Positions 17,335 through 26,515 of a DNA stretch of 64,000 nucleotides are shown one piece after another. This DNA is from Natronogracilivirga saccharolytica (GTDB lineage: Bacteria > Bacteroidota > Rhodothermia > Balneolales > Natronogracilivirgulaceae). A model generated the notes under the pieces. That model made no database searches and had not been told where the DNA came from. It worked only from the letters and a program-made list of their open reading frames with translations. The position numbers were made by a program, and so were the translations under genes. The stretch spans positions 1-64,000 of the forward strand of contig NZ_JAFIDN010000003.1 in the NCBI RefSeq assembly GCF_017921895.1, given 5' to 3'. Numbering within the stretch: position 1 is the first letter of the stretch; each line of letters begins with the position of its first letter.

Positions 17335-17748
17335 ATGTCCACAAGTCAGACACTGTTAAGCGTTGGAGCGGTAATCCTGCTTTCTATTGTTTCGCTGAGC
17401 ATCGGCAGGATGTACGTGCAGTCGGTTCACAACTCTGTTGATCATCAGCATACGAACGATGCACTGAATCTTGGCAGGGACCTGAGCGAAGAAATTCAGT
17501 CCTACGCTTTCAAGTACGATGAACTCGAAGCTGATTTTGGCGATTTAAGCGATGTGACCAATCCGGCCCGCAGAAGAACGTTCCCGTCCGAAGCAGGTGA
17601 ACTGTTTTATGTAACCTATGAGCTTGAGGCTGACGAGGAGCTGGTACACGGACAGGGCGGACATATCGTGACCATACGGATTTTCATGGAGCAGAAAAGT
17701 CAATACACAAAGAAAGCCGAATATGTGACAGCCGTATTGCCGATGTGA
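17335..17748 (+). CDS. Minor-pilin-like protein, second PilV-like gene
   Basis: A 137-residue protein with a hydrophobic helix at residues 6-24 (LLSVGAVILLSIVSLSIG), an alpha spine (NDALNLGRDLSEEIQSYAFKYDEL) and a small beta domain. The size, single N-terminal helix and position in a PilX-V-W-like triad repeat the arrangement at 6514-9225, with the order changed. There is no cleavage motif of the classical prepilin type. It starts 28 nt after the PilX-like gene. The role is inferred from context only. Confidence 0.6.
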   Translation: MSTSQTLLSVGAVILLSIVSLSIGRMYVQSVHNSVDHQHTNDALNLGRDLSEEIQSYAFKYDELEADFGDLSDVTNPARRRTFPSEAGELFYVTYELEADEELVHGQGGHIVTIRIFMEQKSQYTKKAEYVTAVLPM

Positions 17749-17785
17749 CAGTCACCAGTAACGTCCACTCATAATTATTACGATC

Positions 17786-18313
17786 ATGGCATTTCAACCG
17801 GATCTGGTCGTTCCACCAATTATTATTGCAATGCTTATTCTGATGGTGCTGGGAATAAACTCTCTGATTCTGGAATCGTCGGTAGATAACCGCCTGGCCA
17901 ATGACATGCAGACCAGGGCCGCCCTGGCGGTGGACCTGGTTCAGGAGGAAGTCCGGGGTCTTGAGCAGCTTCTGGAGGAGCCCGACAGCACCCTCCGGTT
18001 TTTCACTTTTACCGGAGACTCTGTTGTGATCTCGCAAAGGGATAAAAACCTCAAGATCATCCGGAAGGATCGTATTTCAGAGGTTCCGGACACGGTATAT
18101 TATGACCTGGACTTGAAGAAAGTCCGCTTTGCCTCCTATCCGGATACGGTGATGTACGATTATGCCGATTTCATCAAGGTGAATGCCCGAACGCAAAGCA
18201 ATCCGGACCATCATGCCCGTTTCAACAACACGGAGCAGCTGATGAGCGCCGTGGCTGAGAAAAAGCTTTTTTTACGGCACAAGGCGGCAAGGTCGCATAA
18301 AGAATCGAACTGA
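17786..18313 (+). CDS. Minor-pilin-like protein, second PilW-like gene
   Basis: A 175-residue protein with a hydrophobic helix (residues 9-29: VPPIIIAMLILMVLGINSLIL), then NRLANDMQTRAALAVDLVQEEVRGLEQLLEEP and a beta-rich domain. The helical part with 'DLVQEEVRGL' matches the PilW-like gene at 7569 (DLIAHDFRSMGYG) in position and length. It is the last gene of the pilus cluster and converges on the amidase gene at 18330 with only 16 nt between stop codons. No terminator hairpin fits in that gap. Confidence 0.6.
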   Translation: MAFQPDLVVPPIIIAMLILMVLGINSLILESSVDNRLANDMQTRAALAVDLVQEEVRGLEQLLEEPDSTLRFFTFTGDSVVISQRDKNLKIIRKDRISEVPDTVYYDLDLKKVRFASYPDTVMYDYADFIKVNARTQSNPDHHARFNNTEQLMSAVAEKKLFLRHKAARSHKESN

Positions 18314-18329
18314 GCAGGTTCGTCCGGGC

Positions 18330-19145
18330 TCAAATGTCCAGCCGGTAATGCTGAAGTGACGGAAGTTTCTTCCGGATGGACTGAAGATAGGATATATCAA
18401 TTTCAGCAAGAGCCATACCGGTCTCCGTTCCAAGATGGTCAAGAATATTTCCCCACGGATCGATGATCATAGTGTGTCCGTGCGTTTTCCGTTTTTCCCC
18501 GTGGAAGCCGGTCTGCGCCGGTGCGATGACATAGCAGGTGTTTTCAATGGCACGGGCGCGCAGCAGCACCTCCCAGTGTGCCTCGCCGGTCGGGCGTGTG
18601 AAAGCCGAGGGGACGCACAGCACCTCGGCGCCCCGTGAAGCAAGCCGGCGGTAGAGCTCGGGAAAGCGGACATCATAGCAGATTGAAAGTCCGAAACGGA
18701 TCCCGCACGAACCGTCATGGACCACAGCATTGGTCCGGCCGGATTCCACCGTGTCCGACTCCATGTAGCTCTCTTCATCCGACAAACGGATATCAAACAT
18801 ATGGATTTTGTCATACGAGGAAGTGTGACCGGTCCCGGGATCGAAAAACACAGCCCGGTTGTACACTTTTCCCGATCCGGCCCTGACCGGAAAGCCTCCT
18901 GCCAGAATGCTGATGCCGTATTTTTTTGACAGTGCGGGGATCTGTTGCATAACTGCTTCAGCAATGGTTTCAGCCTGACGGTGCTTCTCTTTTTCATCAC
19001 CAAGGAAAGCGAAATTTTCCGGCAGCGCAACAAAAGAGGCGCCCCTGGCTGCCGCATCACCCACAAAACGTCCGGCATCGGCCATATTGGCTTCCAGATC
19101 GGGCTGACTGTTCATCTGAATGGCTGCTGCAAGAATATGGCCCAT
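18330..19145 (-). CDS. Carbon-nitrogen hydrolase, Nit family
   Basis: A 271-residue nitrilase-superfamily amidase. The catalytic Glu-Lys-Cys triad is visible: E43 in LPENFAF, K113 in YDKIHMFDIR, and C156 in LSICYDVRFPELYRRL. The YDKIHMFD and ICYDVRFPELYR motifs are those of the Nit1/Nit2 branch, which removes the amide from deaminated glutathione or omega-amido acids, so a metabolite-repair role is likely. It is full length and cytoplasmic. It is transcribed against the pilus cluster and has no functional link to it that I can see. Confidence 0.92.
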   Translation of the reverse strand: MGHILAAAIQMNSQPDLEANMADAGRFVGDAAARGASFVALPENFAFLGDEKEKHRQAETIAEAVMQQIPALSKKYGISILAGGFPVRAGSGKVYNRAVFFDPGTGHTSSYDKIHMFDIRLSDEESYMESDTVESGRTNAVVHDGSCGIRFGLSICYDVRFPELYRRLASRGAEVLCVPSAFTRPTGEAHWEVLLRARAIENTCYVIAPAQTGFHGEKRKTHGHTMIIDPWGNILDHLGTETGMALAEIDISYLQSIRKKLPSLQHYRLDI

Positions 19146-19345
19146 GTTGATACTCCTGAGTTACGGATCGGTGTACTGCAAAATTAAAAGTATAACGGAG
19201 ATGCGGCCTGTCTTCTGACATCCCGCCGTTTTAAAAACGGCTGCTGATTTAACAATACAAATTCGGAATAAATGCTCACAGATGCGTACCTTGATAACGG
19301 TTATCTGCCTGAGGTGGTTGCAACCGTCAGCATATTCAGCATTTA

Positions 19346-20305
19346 TTGACAGCAAAAGAAGACATAAAACAGCTATGGGAGAGGATCCGGAAGGATCCCC
19401 GGACTGAGAAAGCTCAGTACATCCTGCAAAGGCTGATCGTTCTGGCCATAGTCGGGCTGATAATCTATCAGCTGGCGGACATCGGCTGGAGAGAGGTACT
19501 CCGGTCTCTGCCTTCCCATCCGCTTTTTTATCTGCTGTTTGTTTTCCTGTATCTCAACCTTCCTGTGGCTGAAATTTTTATTTACGGGCAGGTATGGAAT
19601 TTCAGGAAACCGGACGGATTCCGGGCCTTCCTGAAGAAGCACGTCTATAACAACGAAGTGATGGGTTACTCCGGAGAATTCTATCTTTTTCTCTGGGGCC
19701 GCAAGCGTGTTGAGGGTCCGGACAAAAAGATCTTCAAGAACATCAGGGATAACACCATCATATCATCGGTAACCTCCAATATGGTGGCGGTGCTGCTGCT
19801 TGCCGCGCTGGTATATACCGGCACCATAGACATATCGGCCATAACGGAAGACCTCAATCTGCTCTATGTGTTTCCGGGGGTGTTTCTGGCCGTGGTTGCA
19901 GCCGTAGTGCTGTACCAGCTGCGCCGTTACATATTCGATCTTCCGCGGCGCAAGGCGCTGGTCGTATTCGGTATCTACCTGACCCGTTTTTTGCTGCACC
20001 ACGGAGCCATGATGCTGATGTGGGCCGTGGCGCTGCCGGGAACCTCCATTGCCGTGTGGCTGACCTTCATCGCCATATTTATTGTAGTCAACCGGATACC
20101 CTTTGTGCCCAGCAAAGACCTGGTGTTCATGTGGGCGGGAATCGAATACGCCCGGGTTCTGGATGAAACCATGCTGGCATCCGTAGCAGGGATGCTTCTG
20201 GTGTACAGCGCGCTGAAAAAGATAACCGGACTTGTGCTCTATTTGTACCTGTCGGCTTCTCAGGATGAGTCTGAAAGTGAAACGGTTCCGCAGAATTCCG
20301 GTTAA
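19346..20305 (+). CDS. Unknown polytopic membrane protein
   Basis: A 319-residue inner-membrane protein with about seven hydrophobic segments (roughly residues 27-47, 55-77, 145-165, 180-200, 208-228, 235-255 and 280-305). It carries a basic N-terminal helix and an acidic soluble tail. The general look recalls UPF0104/lysylphosphatidylglycerol-synthase membrane regions, but I cannot confirm it. The start is TTG at 19346, since the frame is closed by a TGA at 19310 and contains no ATG upstream of the conserved part. Its stop codon lies inside a sigma-28 promoter that serves the next gene. The function is unknown. Confidence 0.7.
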   Translation: MTAKEDIKQLWERIRKDPRTEKAQYILQRLIVLAIVGLIIYQLADIGWREVLRSLPSHPLFYLLFVFLYLNLPVAEIFIYGQVWNFRKPDGFRAFLKKHVYNNEVMGYSGEFYLFLWGRKRVEGPDKKIFKNIRDNTIISSVTSNMVAVLLLAALVYTGTIDISAITEDLNLLYVFPGVFLAVVAAVVLYQLRRYIFDLPRRKALVVFGIYLTRFLLHHGAMMLMWAVALPGTSIAVWLTFIAIFIVVNRIPFVPSKDLVFMWAGIEYARVLDETMLASVAGMLLVYSALKKITGLVLYLYLSASQDESESETVPQNSG

Positions 20306-20328
20306 GTTTTCCGGCTTCTGACCGATAA
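20302..20328 (+). promoter_or_regulatory. Sigma-28 (FliA) promoter for chemoreceptor gene
   Basis: TTAAGTTT, 11 bases, ACCGATAA. The flagellar sigma-28 consensus is TAAAGTTT-N11-GCCGATAA, so each half has one mismatch and the spacing is exact. It overlaps the stop codon of the preceding gene (TAA 20303-20305). The chemoreceptor ATG at 20489 lies about 155 nt downstream, leaving a long leader. A partial second CCGATAAC follows at 20331. Confidence 0.8.
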
Positions 20329-20488
20329 CACCGATAACGAGGGTGCAGGTAATCTGTTGAACCCGAATAAGAAGCGAATTTCGTGGCCGGGTGCGGAACC
20401 AGTCGTGCATTACTTCTTTAATGCCTCCCCACCCGTCCGGTATGCGGAATCAGGGACATAACCGGAATCACACAAATATTAGAGTATT

Positions 20489-22444
20489 ATGACTGATGAG
20501 CTGAGCAACTCGAATTCATGGAGCATTGGGAAAAAGCTGACGGTATCATTTTTGACCGTAGCTTGTGTTACGTTGCTGCTTGGAGGGGCGGCGTTTTATC
20601 AGATGAGTGTAATCCGGGGGTACTCCGATGATCTGATAAACAACAATCTTTCAGAGTGGAGCGTGGCCTCATCGATTCAGGAGAATGCAAGGGAAGTTGT
20701 GTATTTCATGATTACGTTTTCGGCAACACGGGATATGGACTGGTGGGATCGTGCCGTTGAGCCTTTTGAGGAGGCGGTTGCCTACGTGGATGAGGGATTC
20801 GAGTTGGCTGAAGAGCGGGATGCCGAAGCATTCAGAAATGATCTCACCGAGCTGCGGAATGCTTTTGATGATTATGAGCACTCCATCGACCGGTCGGGGG
20901 AAGTAGTACAGACTTTTCTGGAGCGACAGGAGGATATGGAGAATGCCTTTGACCAGTTCCATCACAATATAGCGCAGTATATGGACATGCGCCGGGAGGC
21001 GATATTGGAGCTGACGGAAGAGGCTTCGGATGAAAATGCGGCTGCCGTACGATCTCATCAGGATGAGCTTGTTCAGGCCGATATGCTGCTGGAAGAGGCC
21101 AGGAACGATTTTGACCGGATATGGGAAGCGGAAGCCGCTGATGAATTTGATGTCATTGAACGGCTTGTTTCTGATTTCAGGGACAAGGAGGATCAGGTTT
21201 CGCGGATAGTTGCTGATACACCGGCGTCGGAGATGCAGATTCAGCTTGAGGCTGCGCGCGGTGATCTTGGTGATATTGCAGGGGGACTGGAGGAGATGGT
21301 CGTTGCCCGTCAGGTCGAGCACGATGTGGCCATGGAGCGGCTGGATGCGTACACACGGGTGCTGGATCTGGTGGATGAGCTGGATGAGTCCTATCGCATG
21401 GCGGCATTGGCCAACGGGGAAAATACACAGGCGGTAATAGACCGGTCGCTGTGGATTCTGGGAATCCTTGCCCTTGCAGGGGTTTTGATTTCCCTTGTGC
21501 TCGGGGTAATTGTCAGCAGGTCCGTATCCGGTAAATTGTCAAGAGTTATCGAACGGCTCAGGGGCGGTACAGAGCAGGTAAGTTCCGCTTCGGACCAGCT
21601 ATCGGAAACCAGTCAGCAGCTTTCACAGAATACCAGTTCCCAGGCGGCCGGATTGCAGCAGACCACATCCTCCCTGGAAGATTTTTCCTCACAAATAGCA
21701 CAGACTGCCGACAGCTCCGGAAAAGCGGAAGAGACTGTCAGGCAGGTGAATGTATTGATGGATAACGGAATTGAAGCTATGACCAGGATGACAGAGGCGA
21801 TGGACAGCATCCGCGATTCTTCAGAACAGACGTCGAAAATTGTAAAAACGATTGACGACATTGCATTTCAAACCAACCTCCTGGCCTTGAATGCCGCTGT
21901 AGAGGCTGCGCGGGCCGGTGAAGCCGGCAAGGGGTTTGCCGTTGTGGCCGAAGAGGTCCGCAGCCTGGCGCAGCGCAGTGCCGAAGCGGCAAGGAGCACA
22001 TCCGAACTCATCAATGAGTCGCGAAGCAAAACCGAAGGAGGTGCGGAAGTCGCAAAAGAGGTGAGCGGCAACCTTGAGCGTGTCAGAGATCAGGCCAAAG
22101 AAGCCGGAGCGCTTATTACCAATATTTCCAATGCCGCAAATGAGCAGACGCGGGGAATGGAGCAAATCAACGACGCTATTCAAAACATTGACCGCTCGGT
22201 ACAGGAAAATGCGTCCAGTGCGGAAGAGTCGGCAAGCTCAGCAGAAGAGCTGTCGTCCCAGTCCAGAGAGCTGTATGGTTCGGTTGAAGATCTGGTCAGT
22301 ATAGTTGGCGGAAAATCCTTCCGCCATGACCGGAGGATTGACACTGTTTCAGAGAGCCGGGATCCGGAGTATCAGGGAAGGGGTCATTACACGGAGTATT
22401 CCGGCAACGGGACAGGGAGAAAGAAAATCGGGCAGAATATTTAA
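20489..22444 (+). CDS. Methyl-accepting chemotaxis protein
   Basis: A 651-residue transmembrane chemoreceptor. TM1 is at residues 15-36. A 280-residue all-helical periplasmic region (four-helix-bundle type, very acidic) follows, with TM2 at about 320-343 and then a HAMP-like connector. The cytoplasmic signalling hairpin has its tip at about 450-490 ([32 protein letters not shown]), the universally conserved CheA/CheW contact. No obvious ligand pocket or zinc motif can be seen. The C-terminal tail (residues 610-651) is basic and lacks a CheR-tethering pentapeptide. It follows a sigma-28 promoter and opens the chemotaxis block. Confidence 0.95.
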   Translation: MTDELSNSNSWSIGKKLTVSFLTVACVTLLLGGAAFYQMSVIRGYSDDLINNNLSEWSVASSIQENAREVVYFMITFSATRDMDWWDRAVEPFEEAVAYVDEGFELAEERDAEAFRNDLTELRNAFDDYEHSIDRSGEVVQTFLERQEDMENAFDQFHHNIAQYMDMRREAILELTEEASDENAAAVRSHQDELVQADMLLEEARNDFDRIWEAEAADEFDVIERLVSDFRDKEDQVSRIVADTPASEMQIQLEAARGDLGDIAGGLEEMVVARQVEHDVAMERLDAYTRVLDLVDELDESYRMAALANGENTQAVIDRSLWILGILALAGVLISLVLGVIVSRSVSGKLSRVIERLRGGTEQVSSASDQLSETSQQLSQNTSSQAAGLQQTTSSLEDFSSQIAQTADSSGKAEETVRQVNVLMDNGIEAMTRMTEAMDSIRDSSEQTSKIVKTIDDIAFQTNLLALNAAVEAARAGEAGKGFAVVAEEVRSLAQRSAEAARSTSELINESRSKTEGGAEVAKEVSGNLERVRDQAKEAGALITNISNAANEQTRGMEQINDAIQNIDRSVQENASSAEESASSAEELSSQSRELYGSVEDLVSIVGGKSFRHDRRIDTVSESRDPEYQGRGHYTEYSGNGTGRKKIGQNI

Positions 22445-22467
22445 GTTTTTTTAATAAATCGCGATAA
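22441..22467 (+). promoter_or_regulatory. Sigma-28 (FliA) promoter for cheY-cheX-cheA
   Basis: TTAAGTTT, 11 bases, CGCGATAA. The upstream half is identical to the one at 20302 and the spacing is exact; the downstream half has two mismatches to GCCGATAA. It overlaps the stop of the chemoreceptor gene (22442-22444). The next start codon is at 22680, so the leader would be about 205 nt. Confidence 0.65.
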
Positions 22468-22578
22468 CAATTCACAAGGGGTGACCTCAGGAGCAGTTTC
22501 CAATCCGGTCTGCAAATCGGAATATGCCCGGAGTCTATTCCTTTGCGGCACAAAATTTGTATTGATTTTGCATATACA

Positions 22579-22618
22579 CAGCACCGGTGCATTCCGGAAG
22601 CAACGGAATGTGGTGCTG
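22579..22618 (+). terminator. Hairpin upstream of cheY, possible weak terminator
   Basis: CAGCAC pairs with GTGCTG and, inside it, CATTCCG pairs with CGGAATG, separated by small internal bulges. The following bases (TAATTTTAAC) are only a weak T-tract. It could end read-through from the chemoreceptor gene or attenuate transcription started at 22467. TTCCGGAAGCAA occurs in this hairpin and again near 22645. Confidence 0.35.
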
Positions 22619-22679
22619 TAATTTTAACTGCAAACATCACAATGTCTTCCGGAAGCAAAAAATTATTTGGAGTTAGTTT

Positions 22680-23135
22680 ATGAGCAAAATAAAAGCATTG
22701 GTAGTGGATGATTCCAAAATCATGCGAAGTGCGGTGAAGCGCACGCTTGATCAGCTGATGATGGCGGATTTTGAATATATCGAAGCCATTGACGGGCAGG
22801 ATGCCCTTGAAAAATTTTCCGATGAGATTCAGATCATATTTCTTGACTGGAATATGCCCAAGATGTCCGGTGTGGAATTTTCCCAGGCTGTGAGAAGCAA
22901 GGGCAACACCAGTCACATCCCTATCATCATGATCACGGCGGAAAAATCGATGGGCAAGGTCGATACCGCGCTGAATGACGGCGGAGCCAATGACTATGTC
23001 ACCAAGCCGTTTACAGCTGACCAGGTGCACAAGGTGCTGAGCAAATACATCGACAAGGATGGGAACCTGATTACCGGCACCGATGATGACGGACAAAAGA
23101 AAAGTTTCTTCAAGGACATGCTTAATCTGAAATAA
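22680..23135 (+). CDS. cheY: CheY-like response regulator
   Basis: A 151-residue single receiver domain. The acidic pair is in VVDDSK (residues 9-11), the phosphoacceptor is D56 in IIFLDWNMPKMSG, the switch threonine is in MITAEKS and the conserved lysine is in YVTKPF. A 25-residue charged tail follows the domain. There is no output domain. It is the first of three CheY-type genes in the module and lies 2 nt before a CheX-type phosphatase gene, its probable dephosphorylating partner. Which CheY reaches the motor cannot be told from sequence. Confidence 0.93.
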   Translation: MSKIKALVVDDSKIMRSAVKRTLDQLMMADFEYIEAIDGQDALEKFSDEIQIIFLDWNMPKMSGVEFSQAVRSKGNTSHIPIIMITAEKSMGKVDTALNDGGANDYVTKPFTADQVHKVLSKYIDKDGNLITGTDDDGQKKSFFKDMLNLK

Positions 23136-23137
23136 TT

Positions 23138-23653
23138 ATGAGTGAACTATTACCTGTGAGTCTGGATGACGTCCGGAAAATACCTGATGAGATCATTACC
23201 TCCGTCCGGAACAGTGTTGAAGCAACCTTTGAATCCATTATGGGCAGCCGGCCCGATTTTGTTGATGGCGTGGAGAAGGAAGAGCCCATGAACGGAATTA
23301 TCGGCAATATTTCCGTTTTCAATGCCAATCATACCCTGACGCTCATGGTGGCCATTCCCAGAGAGACTGCAGTCAGTCTTTCAGAGGTGTTTTGCGGTAT
23401 GGAGCTGCCCTTCGAGAGTGATGATATGGGGGATCTGGTGGGTGAAATATCCAATATTCTTGCCGGGGAGGTTGCAGCCAATGCCGAACAGGTAGGCTTT
23501 GTGGGACAAAGCTCGCTGCCGACAGTCACCAGGGGAAGTGATCTCAAGTTGTTCATGCCAAACAAGCCTCCGACCTCACAGCTTCGCTTTAATGGCAGCG
23601 GAGGTGAATTTTGGGTCAATCTCGCATTGTGCGAATCCAAACGTCGAAAGTAA
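23138..23653 (+). CDS. CheX-type chemotaxis phosphatase
   Basis: A 171-residue CheC/CheX/FliY-family protein expected to dephosphorylate CheY-P. The active-site motif E-x2-N is seen in DLVGEISNILAGEVAANA. A single such motif and the overall length fit CheX rather than CheC, which has two. The upstream VAIPRETAVSLSEVFCGMELP and the terminal GGEFWVNLALCES strand are typical of the fold. It lies between cheY and cheA. A second member is at 31279. Confidence 0.85.
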   Translation: MSELLPVSLDDVRKIPDEIITSVRNSVEATFESIMGSRPDFVDGVEKEEPMNGIIGNISVFNANHTLTLMVAIPRETAVSLSEVFCGMELPFESDDMGDLVGEISNILAGEVAANAEQVGFVGQSSLPTVTRGSDLKLFMPNKPPTSQLRFNGSGGEFWVNLALCESKRRK

Positions 23654-23662
23654 GAGGGAATT

Positions 23663-26491
23663 ATGGGTGATGCCAACGATAAGTGTGTCCGGTCGCTTGA
23701 AGAAATTATGAGAACTCTGGCCGATGTCTGGCCCGGAGACCGTGATAATATCATGCAGGCGGGTGCCCGGCTCGAGGGGACAATAGAAGAATTCGAGGGC
23801 AAATCAACATTGCTGAATGAGCTTATCGGACTGGCATGGAAGGCCCTGATTCACCTCTATGAAAAGGACGACTTTTTTTTCAGTATCAGGGTTGCAACGC
23901 TGCAGGCCGTGAATACCATCCGCGAATTTGCGGTTCATGACGGAGACATCGCTGTAGAAGTATTTGAAAAAGCCAGTTCAGATCTTCAGAAAGCACTGGC
24001 CGGAGAAGCCGAGTCAGCCATTTCTGAAGGAGAGGCAGCCGCACCTGCTGAAAGCGAAATGAGTGCGGATCCGGCACCCCAAAATGAAAAAAAGCAATCG
24101 CCGGCTGATCCAGCGGGTGAAGAGGCGCTTGGTGACGATGAAGATCATGGTGAACCGGACACGCAGACCGGAGCAGAGATACCGGAGGTGACATTAAGTG
24201 ATCTCGCTTCGGTGATCATGCAGCTCCCGGATGATACTCTTTCAGCGGCACATATTGAACAGATTGCCAATCTGGTGTCGTTTTTGAAAGAGCACTGCCG
24301 GCCGCCGATATGCGCGGTACTCAGCGATATCCAAGAAACCATTGCCGGGCTTGAGGGCAGGGAGCCGGAAGATCCGGCAGGTTTTCTGTCGGATCTGTCG
24401 GCTAAAGTTGATAAAGCCGTTCAGTTGGATATGAACGATGAGCTGGGGCAGGAGGAACAGTCACCCGGGGCTGACGGAAAGGAAACAGCTGATCAGCAAG
24501 CAGAATCCGGCCGGATAACCGATATCAGCCAGCAGTCCGTGGATGATCCGCAACCGGAAATAAATGAACAGGCCGAAGGCGGCCAACAGACCGGTGACAG
24601 CTACTCCCGGGACTTCACTGTGCCCGACGATCTCGACGTGACGTTGCTTACCGATTTTATTACCGAGTGCAACGAACAGATCGAGGAGGCCGAAAGTGCG
24701 CTGCTGGACCTCGAAACATCACCGGACGACGATGAGCTGATCCACAAAGTTTTCCGGTCATTCCATACCATCAAGGGGACATCCGCTTTTATGGGACTCA
24801 CACCCGTTTCGGAGTTTGCTCATGCCGTGGAGACGCTGCTTGATATGGTCAGGGATGATCATATCCCCTACGATTCCGCCTGTGCCGATATCACTCTCAA
24901 TGCCATTGATATCGTCAAGTCATTCCTCGAAAAATCAGAACAGTTGAGCGGGGGTGATGTGCTTTCCATGCCGGAAGAGTATCCGCCCATGATGCGCACG
25001 CTCATTCAGATTGCCGAGTTCGGCAAGAAACCCGAACAGGCACTTGCAGAGGAAACCGGGTCCGGTGCAAGGAAGCAGGCTGGTCCGGCTTCATCAGAAA
25101 GCAATAGTGAGCCGAAAAAAGAGCAGACGGCTGGTGATGCCGAAGATTCCGGTTTGGATGTGTCCGGAGAAGCAGCGGGTGATCCTGTGCAGTCTGACAG
25201 AAGTGCACCGGAGAAATCAGCAAATGCACCAACCGGTAGTCCGGATACCCCTGCTGAAAATGACCGGAACGGTGCGCCGTCCGGAAACCGGGAAGCAGAC
25301 GGGCCGGGAGCCAATGGCAGTCCGAAAAGCAGCAAAGCGCGGGCAGAGTCGGATGTTACAGTCCGGGTAAATGTTGAGCGGCTGGACAGGGTGATCGATA
25401 TGGTTGGTGAGCTGGTGATTGCCCATTCGGTGGTGGCCCAGGATTCCAACATTGCCGCGGATCCGGACTTGTCCCGCAAGGTTACGCACAGCACCAAAAT
25501 TTTGCGCGAACTGCAGGACACCAGTCTGACCCTCAGGATGGTTCCGCTGAAGGCCACATTCCAGAAGATGAACCGGCTGGTCCGTGATCTGTCGAAAAAG
25601 TCCGGCAAAACCGTGTCCTACGCAACCGAGGGAGAGGATACCGAAATCGACCGCAATATGGTCGATATCATAAATGAGCCGCTGGTTCACCTTCTGAGAA
25701 ACGCCCTGGACCATGGCATCGAGGATGCGGAAACCCGTCAGAAGAAAGGCAAATCCGGCATAGCAAAAATCTGGCTGCGTGCTTTCCAGGCCGGCGGAAA
25801 GGTTATCATTGAAATCGAGGATGACGGCAAGGGGCTTGATAAAGATAAAATCCTCTCCAAGGCCGTTTCAAAGGGGCTGGTTGAGCCCAATAAAAAACTG
25901 ACGGACAGCGAAATATACAAGCTCATATTTTTGCCTGGATTTTCTACGGCGGAAAAAGTCAGTGATTTGTCCGGAAGGGGAGTGGGGATGGATGTCGTCC
26001 GCAAGTCCATCGACCGGCTTCAGGGTAAAGTGGATGTGTCCTCACGTCCCGGCGAAGGCACAAAAATCTCACTGGAACTGCCGTTCACGCTGGCCATAAC
26101 GGACGGAATGCTGGTCCGCATCGGTAGTCAGCAGTTTATCGTCCCGACCATCAACATCGACATGACATTCCGGGCAGAACAGGATGACTTGTTTACGGTT
26201 CTGGGTGATTCCGAGCATGTGCGTTTCCGCGGGGATTCCATTCCGGTAATCCGGCTTCACAGGATGTTCGGGATCACGGATGCGGTTGAGGATGTGAGGG
26301 AGGCGACTTTAATGGTTATAAACAACAACAAAAAGAAATACGCACTGCTGGTGGATGAGGTGGTCGGACAGCAGCAGCTGGTCGGCAAATCGATCGATAT
26401 GCCGGTCAAGATGCGGAATATTTCAGGTGGTGCCATTCTGGGGGACGGCCGCGTGGGGCTGATCCTGGATACGGTGGCACTGCTGAACTGA
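23663..26491 (+). CDS. cheA: Chemotaxis histidine kinase CheA with long N-terminal extension
   Basis: A 942-residue kinase that phosphorylates CheY and CheB. The Hpt domain is at about 325-430 with phosphoacceptor H368 in FRSFHTIKGTSAF. A 130-residue low-complexity acidic linker replaces a P2 domain. The dimerisation domain starts at about 564 (VTVRVNVERLDRVIDMVGEL). The ATPase domain has N box NEPLVHLLRNALDHGIE, G1 IEDDGKGLD and G2 GRGVGMDVVR, and a CheW-like domain covers about 805-942. Unusually, some 310 residues precede the Hpt domain: two helical modules (1-115 and 165-250) joined by acidic linkers, with no second phosphoacceptor motif. Usual CheA proteins have 650-750 residues. Confidence 0.95.
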   Translation: MGDANDKCVRSLEEIMRTLADVWPGDRDNIMQAGARLEGTIEEFEGKSTLLNELIGLAWKALIHLYEKDDFFFSIRVATLQAVNTIREFAVHDGDIAVEVFEKASSDLQKALAGEAESAISEGEAAAPAESEMSADPAPQNEKKQSPADPAGEEALGDDEDHGEPDTQTGAEIPEVTLSDLASVIMQLPDDTLSAAHIEQIANLVSFLKEHCRPPICAVLSDIQETIAGLEGREPEDPAGFLSDLSAKVDKAVQLDMNDELGQEEQSPGADGKETADQQAESGRITDISQQSVDDPQPEINEQAEGGQQTGDSYSRDFTVPDDLDVTLLTDFITECNEQIEEAESALLDLETSPDDDELIHKVFRSFHTIKGTSAFMGLTPVSEFAHAVETLLDMVRDDHIPYDSACADITLNAIDIVKSFLEKSEQLSGGDVLSMPEEYPPMMRTLIQIAEFGKKPEQALAEETGSGARKQAGPASSESNSEPKKEQTAGDAEDSGLDVSGEAAGDPVQSDRSAPEKSANAPTGSPDTPAENDRNGAPSGNREADGPGANGSPKSSKARAESDVTVRVNVERLDRVIDMVGELVIAHSVVAQDSNIAADPDLSRKVTHSTKILRELQDTSLTLRMVPLKATFQKMNRLVRDLSKKSGKTVSYATEGEDTEIDRNMVDIINEPLVHLLRNALDHGIEDAETRQKKGKSGIAKIWLRAFQAGGKVIIEIEDDGKGLDKDKILSKAVSKGLVEPNKKLTDSEIYKLIFLPGFSTAEKVSDLSGRGVGMDVVRKSIDRLQGKVDVSSRPGEGTKISLELPFTLAITDGMLVRIGSQQFIVPTINIDMTFRAEQDDLFTVLGDSEHVRFRGDSIPVIRLHRMFGITDAVEDVREATLMVINNNKKKYALLVDEVVGQQQLVGKSIDMPVKMRNISGGAILGDGRVGLILDTVALLN

Positions 26492-26515
26492 ACGAGCAAA
26501 GCAAAGGTGAATGCT

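Noticed and set aside
22546-22561. Possible sigma-54 site before cheY (CGGCACAAAATTTGTA)
   Set aside because: First base and the essential GC of the -12 part are both changed, and a sigma-28 promoter is already present upstream.
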